NCBI RefSeq assembly: GCF_963678875.1
Contig: NZ_OY787457.1
Coordinates: 62,001-126,000, forward strand
Reading direction: 5' to 3'
Length of the DNA: 64,000 bases
DNA from: an uncultured Hyphomonas sp.
Lineage (GTDB): Bacteria > Pseudomonadota > Alphaproteobacteria > Caulobacterales > Hyphomonadaceae
In this document: positions 17,271 to 24,890 of the stretch, piece by piece
How the letters are laid out: each line of letters opens with the position of its first letter
Numbering within the stretch: position 1 is the first letter of the stretch
Notes under the pieces: model-generated
Told to the model about the DNA's origin: nothing
Seen by the model: the letters and a program-made list of their open reading frames with translations, nothing else
Database searches by the model: none
Position numbers and translations under genes: made by a program

Positions 17271-17936
17271 TTATGACCATTCAAAGGAGCTGCCGCACAA
17301 GGGGATGAACCGGAATGTTGTTGCTCCAATGACGATGTGCTCTTCGCCATTCAGCTGGGTCGGCTGGAGAATGGGGTCATCGCCGATATAGGTCAGATTC
17401 GTCCCTTCGCCGTGATTGATAAAGAAGCGCTTGGACTTCGGGTCGTATGTGATGGTGCAGTGTACGGACCGGGAGATCTCCTCATCTCCAAAATCGGCGC
17501 GCAAGCGGGCGTCTGCGCCGCGGCCCAGCGTATTGCGGCCATGACCGAGTTGGAGAACTTCGCCGCGTCCGGGACCTTCCACAACAACGAGCCAGCCGAC
17601 GGGCGGGTCGTCCGCAGCCGTCGATCGCTTGGGTGCATTTGCCGATTCGGCAGGTGTATCGCCGAGCCGGCCGACAATTCGCGTGCGGTCATCGTCGTCG
17701 GCAGGTGCGCTGCGCCCGCCGGAGGAGGCAGCGCCACCTGTCAGGGAGCCGGTCGACTGGACGGTAGGTGTATCATAATCCGCTCCCAGGCTTCTTGAGC
17801 CGCTTGTGGAGTCATCCGGGTTCCCAGGCTGGACGCCACGCAGGCTACCGCTCGTGCCGCTGCCTGTCTGCTGGGTTGCGTCGTCGCCGGTTGAATCGTC
17901 GATCATTTTTCCGTCAGGGCCGCGTCGAACCACCAT
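17271..17936 (-). CDS. FHA domain protein with phospho-acceptor-like linker
   Basis: A 221-residue cytosolic protein. The first 110 residues are Ser/Thr/Asp/Gly-rich and disordered-looking. The C-terminal 105 residues form an FHA domain: LGRGADARLRAD, EEISRSVHCTI (Arg, Ser and His of the phosphothreonine pocket) and a GTN turn. The linker holds DDDRTRIVGR (Thr85), which matches two sites in the kinase at 23387 (consensus DxTx[VI]V[GN]R), so it may be phosphorylated and bound by FHA domains. It lies 10 bases after the channel gene and 30 before the phosphatase. No enzymatic domain was seen. Confidence 0.83.
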   Translation of the reverse strand: MVVRRGPDGKMIDDSTGDDATQQTGSGTSGSLRGVQPGNPDDSTSGSRSLGADYDTPTVQSTGSLTGGAASSGGRSAPADDDDRTRIVGRLGDTPAESANAPKRSTAADDPPVGWLVVVEGPGRGEVLQLGHGRNTLGRGADARLRADFGDEEISRSVHCTITYDPKSKRFFINHGEGTNLTYIGDDPILQPTQLNGEEHIVIGATTFRFIPLCGSSFEWS

Positions 17937-17946
17937 TTTACGTCTC

Positions 17947-18753
17947 CTATTTCGCCCATAGTCTATTGATGAGATTGTCGAGGCAGTATTGCGCTGACTT
18001 GTTCAGGGCGAGTTCTTCCATTTCCTGGGCAACATGCATCAGTAGGACCAATACGGAAGATAGCATAAGTGCCACAAGAGTCGTGTTAAAAGCGACGCCC
18101 AGATCGCGTGTCAGCGCTTGCATCCATTCCCGCAAGGCTTCGGAGTCGCCAACATCCGGAGGGTTGCCGGCGGTCGAAAGCGCCAATGCGATTCCGATCA
18201 CGGTCCCAATGAATCCGAGCGTGGGGATGAACCAGGCGAAATAACGGATCATGTTATATCGCATGTCGATTTCATGTTGGATGAGGTCGGTCGAGGACGT
18301 CAGGATTTCATTTGCCTGACTGACGCTCAGGGACGATTGGAACTGCCAGATGACGCGCACAATAAGGCGCTGGAGGAAAGAGTTGCGGGAATTGAGATGC
18401 TCCCGCGCGCGGGAGGCAAACGGCGCAAGATCTTCAGAGCGCAGCATCGTTTCGTCATCTTCGGGCAACAAGTGAGCCCGCGTCTGGCGGCCATCATTGC
18501 CTGCACTATGTATGCGTACAACAAGCTCGGCAAACGCGCTGAAGAAGATGAGCCACATAAAGTTTTGTACAGTGAACGGATAGGGGAACCGTCCGCCCCG
18601 GTCCAGAAGAACCTGCGCGGCGACGGAATCTTCCGGAAGTATGACCGTCAGGAGCGCGACCACGGCGATGCCAATGAAGAGCCCGACAGCCCACGCAAGA
18701 TAGCGGTTGTTTTTTGCCCGATCGTCTGCGCGGTTTGCGATCAGAGTGCTCAT
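17947..18753 (-). CDS. MotA/TolQ/ExbB-like channel protein
   Basis: A 268-residue membrane protein of the proton-channel (stator) superfamily. It has helices at about 18-39 and 62-81, then a cytosolic helical region. The conserved pair of pore helices follows: FIPTLGFIGTVIGIALAL (about 175-192) and AFNTTLVALMLSSVLVLL (221-238), the MotA/ExbB signature. Such proteins form pentamers around two copies of an ExbD/MotB partner and convert ion flow to rotation or force. The partner is evidently the preceding gene, whose N-terminal helix is ExbD-like but whose head is a VWA domain. The two reading frames are 13 bases apart. Confidence 0.82.
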   Translation of the reverse strand: MSTLIANRADDRAKNNRYLAWAVGLFIGIAVVALLTVILPEDSVAAQVLLDRGGRFPYPFTVQNFMWLIFFSAFAELVVRIHSAGNDGRQTRAHLLPEDDETMLRSEDLAPFASRAREHLNSRNSFLQRLIVRVIWQFQSSLSVSQANEILTSSTDLIQHEIDMRYNMIRYFAWFIPTLGFIGTVIGIALALSTAGNPPDVGDSEALREWMQALTRDLGVAFNTTLVALMLSSVLVLLMHVAQEMEELALNKSAQYCLDNLINRLWAK

Positions 18754-18766
18754 GTCATTCTCCGTC

Positions 18767-19624
18767 CTAATCCTTCAGCACAGCCAGAAGCACTGATCCA
18801 AGAAAGGAGTTGGAATCCAGAACGTATTCTCCTCCTCCCTCCTCAGTCAGCTTTTTCAGGTAGCCAGCTGCATCCGATTCCGTGCTTTGTGTCCGGACAA
18901 AAACAGATGAGACCTGTCCGCCTCTGCCGCGAAAGGCGCGAGCCTGGCTGAACGTCGTGTTCCATTTACTTCGGTAGGCAGCATTGTCCGAGACGATGAT
19001 GATGACCTTCTTCTGCGACTCGGTCCGCCACGGCTCTCCGACGGCAGAGTTCAGCGCAATGTCGATGGCCTCCTGGCTGTCGGTATTGCAACTTGTGTAG
19101 TTTCGCGCCTGCATTTGCCGGACGAAGGATGCCAGTTCGTTTGTGTTCGCGGTGTTGATACGCTTGAGTCCCCGGGAGCGCATGACCCGGCTGCCTTCGC
19201 ATCTGTCCTTGAAGTCGATCACGCCAATGGCAGCTGAATCCGTGATGGAGTCGAGGATCTCGGATAGCACATAAATATCGGCTTTCAGGGAAGAGACCTG
19301 ATTTTCCATCGAGCCGGTCGTGTCGACGGCGATCATGACGTCAACGGGAGGTATCTTCCGGTTCTGGGTCAGCTCCTGAATTTTTTTCTGTGCATCTTCC
19401 AGCGCCGACTGGGTCTGTTCGAGTTCCTCTTCCGCCGCGGCCCGTGCCGCCTGCTCGGATTCAAGTTCCTTTTTGATGTCTGCCACTCGTTCCGCGCTGT
19501 CGCCCGTATTCGGGAAATAGGGGATCATGATCACTGTGAGCAGAATGAACGCGCCGAGGGCCGACGCGAACAGGTCAAGCGCGGACATGGAGAAGATAGA
19601 GATCTCGCGGCGGTTGCTTCGCAT
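18767..19624 (-). CDS. ExbD/MotB-like anchored VWA-domain protein
   Basis: A 285-residue protein. The N-terminal FSMSALDLFASALGAFILLT helix carries an Asp (Asp17) placed like the essential ion-binding Asp of ExbD/MotB. A coiled coil of about 45 residues (45-88) follows. The rest is a von Willebrand A domain with a MIDAS: DTTGS (101-105), Thr in SCNTDSQEAI (about 181) and Asp213 in IIVSDNA. MotB normally ends in an OmpA-like peptidoglycan-binding domain, so here a VWA head replaces it. If the helix inserts like MotB, the VWA domain is periplasmic. The ATG overlaps the stop of the preceding FHA gene (TGATG), implying coupling. Confidence 0.8.
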   Translation of the reverse strand: MRSNRREISIFSMSALDLFASALGAFILLTVIMIPYFPNTGDSAERVADIKKELESEQAARAAAEEELEQTQSALEDAQKKIQELTQNRKIPPVDVMIAVDTTGSMENQVSSLKADIYVLSEILDSITDSAAIGVIDFKDRCEGSRVMRSRGLKRINTANTNELASFVRQMQARNYTSCNTDSQEAIDIALNSAVGEPWRTESQKKVIIIVSDNAAYRSKWNTTFSQARAFRGRGGQVSSVFVRTQSTESDAAGYLKKLTEEGGGEYVLDSNSFLGSVLLAVLKD

Positions 19625-20040
19625 CAGAGGCTTTCGATATCGCCGGTTATCGGGTTTCGCCGCACAGCATGCGGACGGACCAGAGCGGGGCCTTCAGAGC
19701 TGTCATTCCCGCCACTGGACGTGGGGCTGGGCGGGACTTGCTTTTCAAGTCCTTCGATCCTGGTTGCGATGTTCGACATTTTGGTTTCATGACGACCGAA
19801 GCGTACCGTGTCGCTTGAAGAGATGATGGCCTGGCGGATCCGGGACCAGCCGGAATTTTCCCGGCGCCAGGTGCCGCCCGTGCTATTGCAATCTACGACA
19901 TAAAATTGGCCCTGCGGGCTTACCGTGATTTCAGCGTGACGCCGGGAGACGGACTTGTCGGCAATCCGGAGCTCGCTGCTTGCGCCGCGTCCCACCGTGT
20001 AGGTCCGAATCCCGCTGGTTGAAGTTGCCATCTCCGTCAC
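19624..20040 (-). CDS. small FHA domain protein
   Basis: A 138-residue protein that is mostly one FHA domain: YTVGRGASSELRIADKSVSRRHAEITV holds the conserved Gly-Arg, Ser-Arg and His, and CNSTGGTWRR sits where NGT usually lies. A 40-residue Ser/Pro-rich tail follows. It should bind phosphothreonine peptides made by the neighbouring kinase. The GTG at 20040 overlaps the upstream stop by four bases (GTGA); ATG 20031 is an alternative with GGAG touching it. Its stop overlaps the start of the VWA gene, so stoichiometric production with the stator pair is likely. Confidence 0.82.
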   Translation of the reverse strand: MTEMATSTSGIRTYTVGRGASSELRIADKSVSRRHAEITVSPQGQFYVVDCNSTGGTWRRENSGWSRIRQAIISSSDTVRFGRHETKMSNIATRIEGLEKQVPPSPTSSGGNDSSEGPALVRPHAVRRNPITGDIESL

Positions 20041-21428
20041 CCCTTGCTGATCGAGATATCAAGTTTGCCGAGACGAATTTCCTGACCGGGCCTGATTTCC
20101 TTCGGATCGAATGGTTTCAGTGCATGGCCATTCACGCGTGTGCCATTCGTCGAGTTCAGGTCCTCGACAAAATATTTTCCGGCAACCCAGAAGAAGCGCA
20201 CGTGCCGACGGGACAATTCCGGATGGTCGAGCGCAAGTTCGGAGAAGGCGCCAGAGCGTCCGAGTACCATGCCGTAGGGGTCTGCCAGACCATGCCGGTC
20301 GGCGGAAAGCTGGAACGGGCGGCCACTCCCGTCAAAGCCTGATAACTTCAGATCATGGCCCGCCGCCGCAGCTTGGGGAGGCGCGACCGCTGGCCGTTCG
20401 TTTGAAGGGGTTGCTTTGGGTACTGGTTTCGGCCGATGGGTTTCGGGTGGGGGAGGTGAGGCCTGCGGTCTGTTGGCGCGCAGGATCAGAAGTGCTGCAA
20501 GACTGGCGACAAGCGCGAATACGCCGCCGCCGATCAAAAGGGCGGTCGTTGTCGGCAGCTCTGAAAGTTTGAAAGCGTTGGCGCTGTCTGTATCGTCGCC
20601 TTCGCTGTCGTCGGCCGCGCCAGTGTCAGGATCGACGAGTTCGCCGTCAGCGTTGCAGGTTTGCGGCGACAGGTCGAGCGCCACACCAAGGCTTTGCAGC
20701 ATCGGGGTGGCTTCATTCACGGAAGAAGACCAGTTCACGCCGGCGGCGCCGACAACCACATCTCCATGCACCTGGCCCAGGGAGATCTGGGTATTGATCG
20801 CAATCACACGCTCGCATTTGTCGAACAGCGGACCACCGGAATTCCCTTTGTTCACATCCGCATTGTGCTGGATGATCTTCAGAACGGGGTCGCCCTTCTT
20901 CCATGCCGCCTCAGAAACTCTGGAGACAATGCCTGAGGTGAGGGTGGCGTCCCAGAGCTGGTCTTCAGCAGGCAGACGATCGGCGATGCCTGGGAAGCCA
21001 AGCGCGTAGACCTCCTGACCCTTGCGTGGCACGTCGGTGCTGATCTGAACCGGGGGAAAAGCAAGCTCAGGCGGATCGAGCGCATCGCGTTTGATCTGTA
21101 CAATTGCAATGTCTTTCTCTGAGCTGGCCGACCGCACCGTACCCATGAACCCGCCACTTTTATCGGCCCCCTTCATGCCGGGTATGAAGACAAGCGTGTC
21201 TCCGCTGCCGCCTTCAATGACGTGATAATTGGTCACCACGTAGCCCTCGCTGTTCACGATGAAGCCTGTGCCCCATCCTGTGAGCTTGCCTGCGGAGCTT
21301 ATGTTGTAGATACGAACAGTTGAGTTTTCGACTTTCTCAACATTGAATTCGGCTGCGGCCTCTGGTGCACGGGCAATCACCAGAAGCAATACAAGCAAAC
21401 CAAACCTGAAGAGCGTCCCCATTCCCAT
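20037..21428 (-). CDS. membrane-anchored trypsin-like protease with cytosolic FHA domain
   Basis: A 463-residue bitopic protein. An N-terminal signal (LLVLLLVIARAPEAAA) precedes a periplasmic chymotrypsin-fold domain with a complete triad: His69 in VVTNYHVIEG, Asp106 in SEKDIAIVQI and Ser197 in NKGNSGGPL. An acidic linker, a transmembrane helix (about 297-316), a proline-rich cytosolic spacer and a C-terminal FHA domain (about 385-460; VLGRSG, LSRRHVRF, NSTNGTRVNG) follow. The layout suggests a sensor whose periplasmic proteolysis is tied to phosphothreonine reading in the cytosol. It lies three bases after the pseudoprotease gene and overlaps the next FHA gene. Confidence 0.87.
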   Translation of the reverse strand: MGMGTLFRFGLLVLLLVIARAPEAAAEFNVEKVENSTVRIYNISSAGKLTGWGTGFIVNSEGYVVTNYHVIEGGSGDTLVFIPGMKGADKSGGFMGTVRSASSEKDIAIVQIKRDALDPPELAFPPVQISTDVPRKGQEVYALGFPGIADRLPAEDQLWDATLTSGIVSRVSEAAWKKGDPVLKIIQHNADVNKGNSGGPLFDKCERVIAINTQISLGQVHGDVVVGAAGVNWSSSVNEATPMLQSLGVALDLSPQTCNADGELVDPDTGAADDSEGDDTDSANAFKLSELPTTTALLIGGGVFALVASLAALLILRANRPQASPPPPETHRPKPVPKATPSNERPAVAPPQAAAAGHDLKLSGFDGSGRPFQLSADRHGLADPYGMVLGRSGAFSELALDHPELSRRHVRFFWVAGKYFVEDLNSTNGTRVNGHALKPFDPKEIRPGQEIRLGKLDISISKG

Positions 21429-21431
21429 TTT

Positions 21432-23075
21432 CTACAATTTTCTGAAGATGAAACGGAAACGATCGAGGCGAATTTCGTCTCCGTGCGAAACCTTCTGCGG
21501 CGTATGAGGCGTCAGGCGTTTGTCGTTCACATAGGTGCCGTTACTCGAATCGAGATCTTCAACGAAGACGGTGTTGTCACGGACAAAGAAGCGGGCATGT
21601 TCACGGGAGATGCGGTCGCTCTCCAATACAACTTTAGCCCTTGCCGGATGGCGCCCGATGGTCGCGCCGCCAGCCTCTTCCGGTAGCAGCTCTCCCGGCA
21701 GGCTCAGGTTGCGATTGTCTCCTTCAAGGAGGCAGTTTGAGTAAGGCTGAACTGCCTTCGGAAGACTCCGCAGATACTCTGCTTCGGCTGCCGATTTCTC
21801 GGCCACCGCCGCAGCGTTCCTTGCCTCAAGCTCGGCGGCCTTCTGGCGCTTGCCCCGATTGTGGCTGACAAGAAAGCCGATGATCAGGACAAGGGCGGTC
21901 AGAACGCCGCCAGCAATGGCTGTCCGCCAAACATAGGTCCACAGGTCATCGATCTGGTCGTCCTTTTCAGCATTTTCCTGCTGAAGATCGTCCACCGCTT
22001 TCTTGGTGTCCGAAAGTTGGTCCTTTGTGTCGGAAAGTTCGTCCTCGGCATCGCCGAGATCCTTGCGCAGGTCATCGTTTTCCTGTCGCAGCGCATCGGA
22101 TTCCGTCCGGGCTTCTTCCGCTTCCAGGCGGGCTTTTTCCGATTTCTCCTTCAGCCGGCGAGCATCGTCTTCCGCCTTTTTCAGCTGGGCTTCCGTTGCA
22201 GTCTTGTCTTTCTTGAGGGCGTCCAGCCGGTCCTGGGCCTCCTTTGCCGCTTCTTCAGTTTCCGCTTGCTCCGCTTCAAGCTCTTCTGCGCGGCGTTTGG
22301 CAATCTCTGCCTCCGAAAGGCAGCTTTCGGTGGCGCGAGAAATATTCGGTCCCGTTCCGGCGAGCAGGGCGGTGAGGGCGCCCACCGGCGCCGCAAGGCC
22401 GATGGTTTCCGGCGCAACCTCCTTGCGGAAGGACCTGCGTGAGTAGTCGGGGTCCGGATGGGACAGACCGACGAGCTGTCCGCACGCATTGAACAGGCCG
22501 CCGCCGAAACTGCGTGAGGAGGCCAGCGCGAGGTGATCAAATGCAGCTGAGTCGATCGCTGACGGATAGGCGCCTGTCGCGCCCGTAACGCGCTGCATGC
22601 CAGAGGCACCAACGAAAACCAGGCTGACGATGTCGTCCTTGCTGACGGGATCTGCAGCGGCCATTACAGGCGTGCCCCCCAAACCCACGACATGCAAAAC
22701 GGCGAGCCGGTCGCCGCGGGAAATCGATTTGGCGAGGGTCCCTTCGAGCCGTGCACCATCCTTGAGCACGACTTCGATCTTGTCGGCGCCGCGCAGGGAC
22801 AGGGCAACCGTTGCGACCGTGTCAGCTCCCGTCACGACGCCAGTTTGCAGATAGGCGACTTTTCCGCCGTCGGTCACTTCGATGCCGACAATGCTGTCCT
22901 CGACGAGGGCCATCACGTCAGCACGTTCTTCCTGTTGGGGGGCAGGGACGTTGACGGGATCATCAGGTGTGGGCGTTTGCGCTTGGGCCAGCGGCGCACC
23001 AAGCCACATAAGCCCTCCCAATACAATCGCACCGGTCCGGCGGAAGCCCGACCTGAACGTTTTGGCCGCTTGCAT
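21432..23075 (-). CDS. pseudoprotease, coiled-coil, FHA membrane protein
   Basis: A 547-residue protein with the same plan as its neighbour: signal peptide (cleavage near PLAQAQ), periplasmic trypsin-like domain (about 55-240), coiled coil (about 255-378), transmembrane helix (about 380-404) and C-terminal FHA domain (465-547; TIGRHPARA, ISREHARF, SSNGTYVN). The protease fold has lost catalysis. The His position reads VATVALSL, and the Ser position reads RSFGGGLF, with Phe190 in place of the nucleophile. ATG 23075 (GGGGAG ribosome binding site) is preferred to the in-frame start at 23168 because the signal peptide begins there. First gene of the seven-gene operon. Confidence 0.82.
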   Translation of the reverse strand: MQAAKTFRSGFRRTGAIVLGGLMWLGAPLAQAQTPTPDDPVNVPAPQQEERADVMALVEDSIVGIEVTDGGKVAYLQTGVVTGADTVATVALSLRGADKIEVVLKDGARLEGTLAKSISRGDRLAVLHVVGLGGTPVMAAADPVSKDDIVSLVFVGASGMQRVTGATGAYPSAIDSAAFDHLALASSRSFGGGLFNACGQLVGLSHPDPDYSRRSFRKEVAPETIGLAAPVGALTALLAGTGPNISRATESCLSEAEIAKRRAEELEAEQAETEEAAKEAQDRLDALKKDKTATEAQLKKAEDDARRLKEKSEKARLEAEEARTESDALRQENDDLRKDLGDAEDELSDTKDQLSDTKKAVDDLQQENAEKDDQIDDLWTYVWRTAIAGGVLTALVLIIGFLVSHNRGKRQKAAELEARNAAAVAEKSAAEAEYLRSLPKAVQPYSNCLLEGDNRNLSLPGELLPEEAGGATIGRHPARAKVVLESDRISREHARFFVRDNTVFVEDLDSSNGTYVNDKRLTPHTPQKVSHGDEIRLDRFRFIFRKL

Positions 23076-23386
23076 CAAATTCTCCCCACACCCCCGGCCT
23101 GCGAAAGCTTCAAAGTGATCATGCGTGCTCGTGCATGGGTCCCGGCAAGGTGCCATGCTGCTCGACACAACCTCTGTTTGAACGTCCGCCTGCCAGCAAA
23201 AATCGTCAGTTCAATCTGCTTCATCGAAGTTTGGGCGTCAACTTGCCCACGCAAACCGTAGCGACATTTATTCAAAAAAAAGCAAGTATGTTCGGGCGTT
23301 TCTATCTTGAAACCCTTTGCCGTAATCGGGAAAAGTGAATACAAGAAATTGACCCGGAGACCACGCGGCCAGTATTCGGAGGGGAC
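23076..23386. promoter_or_regulatory. divergent intergenic region of the kinase/FHA system
   Basis: These 311 bases separate the first genes of the minus-strand FHA/VWA operon and the plus-strand kinase/ABC operon, so promoters for both should lie here. The kinase-proximal part is AT-richer (run of A at 23274-23281). No clear -35/-10 pair or palindrome was found by eye. A GGAGGGGAC ribosome binding site precedes the kinase ATG. Confidence 0.45.
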
Positions 23387-24811
23387 ATGAGCGGCACTGA
23401 AAGCAATTTCCTGCCCACGGGGTATGTGCTGCAAGGCTATGAGATCGTGAAGAAGCTCGGGGAAGGCACTTTCGGTGTCACTTACCTCGCGCGTGACGTC
23501 TCGCTCGACTCGCTTGTCGCGATCAAGGAATATTTTCCCATCAATGGCGCGGTCCGCCGGTATTCGGACATGCACATTGTTCCGCGCGACGACGCCTCGC
23601 CAGCCTCGTTCGACAATGGTCTCGAGGGGTTCCTTCGGGAGGCAAAGACGCTGGCCTTGTTCCCCAACGAACCGAACATCGTGAAAATCCTTCGTTTCTT
23701 CAAGGAAAACGGCACGGGCTATTTTGTGATGCCGTTCATCCAGTCCCGCGAATTGAAGGCAGTGATCGCCTCCGAAGGGACATTGTCGGCCGACTATGTC
23801 CGGAACATGCTGATCAAACTGATCGGCGGGCTGGAGAAAGTGCATGCGGTTGGATATCTCCATCGGGATATCAAGCCGGCCAATATCCTGATTGCCGACA
23901 ACACGGCTGAACCGATCCTGATCGATTTCGGCGCGGCGCGTCACGCCATGGGCGAAGATGCGCAGAAGGATCTCAGTGTCATTCTCACGGAAAGCTTTGC
24001 CGCGCCGGAGCAGCATGATCCTTCCGCAAAACTGTCAGCCCCCGCAGACATTTTCGGGCTTGCCGGTGTTGCCTATAATTGTCTCGTCGGATCGCCACCG
24101 CCAAAGTGCGCTTTTCGGAGCGGGCGAGATCCCTACGAGCCGCTTGTGCCGCGTGCATCCAATGCGATGGAGCAGAATCTGTTCGCCGCAATCGATTGGG
24201 GTCTGCAGCTTGATGACCGGAAGCGGCCGCAGACGCTGGCAGAATGGCGTGACGGAATTCAGCATGGTGTCTCGGGCGCGTCACAGGGCCTGAGCGGCGC
24301 CAGAAGCGGCGATGGTGACCAAACGCTCGTGGTCGGCCGGTCATCGGGACGAAGCACCGGGTCGAATGATGACGCAACGATGGTTGTAAACCGGCCGAAC
24401 AGCCCAGCGTCGCCTGATCCTGCAACCCGTCAAGCCGCCGGCGCGAAGGCCGGAGTGCGGGGGCCTGCCGTTTTCGCGGGGGTCGCCCTGGCGGCGTTGT
24501 TGCTGGGGGGCGGCGCCTTTGTGGTGTTGAATAATGACTCGGATGGTGATGCGGACGTCTCAACCGCCGACGTGACCCGGAATACGACCGTCGTGAGCAC
24601 TGCCTGGCAAAAGCTCGATCTCCCGCAAGACGGCAGCTACGAGCAAATCGGTTTCGAAGCTGACAAACCGTTCCGTATTCGGGTTGACGGCAATACCTAT
24701 CTCATCGACTCCACAACCTACGGGCTGCCAACAAGGCTGGGGGATCTGAGTGCGGAATATGTCGAGGTGAGGGGCCTCGAACCACAAACAAGTATCACAA
24801 TGCTGTATTAA
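23387..24811 (+). CDS. transmembrane Ser/Thr protein kinase
   Basis: A 474-residue Hanks-type kinase. The N-lobe has GEGTFG (25-30) and Lys47 in VAIKEYF. The catalytic loop is LHRDIKPANI (Asp161, Lys163, Asn166), DFG is 180-182 and APE 206-208. After the kinase domain a linker (about 295-355) carries two similar threonine motifs, DQTLVVGR (Thr313) and DATMVVNR (Thr331), which are candidate autophosphorylation/FHA docking sites. A transmembrane helix (about 361-382) and a 90-residue extracytoplasmic domain follow. The adjacent tandem-FHA ABC transporter and the PP2C phosphatase at 15948 are its likely substrate and antagonist. Confidence 0.93.
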   Translation: MSGTESNFLPTGYVLQGYEIVKKLGEGTFGVTYLARDVSLDSLVAIKEYFPINGAVRRYSDMHIVPRDDASPASFDNGLEGFLREAKTLALFPNEPNIVKILRFFKENGTGYFVMPFIQSRELKAVIASEGTLSADYVRNMLIKLIGGLEKVHAVGYLHRDIKPANILIADNTAEPILIDFGAARHAMGEDAQKDLSVILTESFAAPEQHDPSAKLSAPADIFGLAGVAYNCLVGSPPPKCAFRSGRDPYEPLVPRASNAMEQNLFAAIDWGLQLDDRKRPQTLAEWRDGIQHGVSGASQGLSGARSGDGDQTLVVGRSSGRSTGSNDDATMVVNRPNSPASPDPATRQAAGAKAGVRGPAVFAGVALAALLLGGGAFVVLNNDSDGDADVSTADVTRNTTVVSTAWQKLDLPQDGSYEQIGFEADKPFRIRVDGNTYLIDSTTYGLPTRLGDLSAEYVEVRGLEPQTSITMLY

Positions 24812-24890
24812 ACTCGTAATCCGAGATAGCGGCTCCTGAATGGTGCCGCATCGTGGAATTGGGTGCGGGGGCGTAAGGGGACAATCGGGT

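Noticed and set aside
15948..23075. Type VI secretion or Zorya-type defence locus
   Set aside because: FHA, kinase and phosphatase genes or a MotA-like protein suggested these, but no Tss sheath, TssM or ClpV genes and no helicase or nuclease were found.
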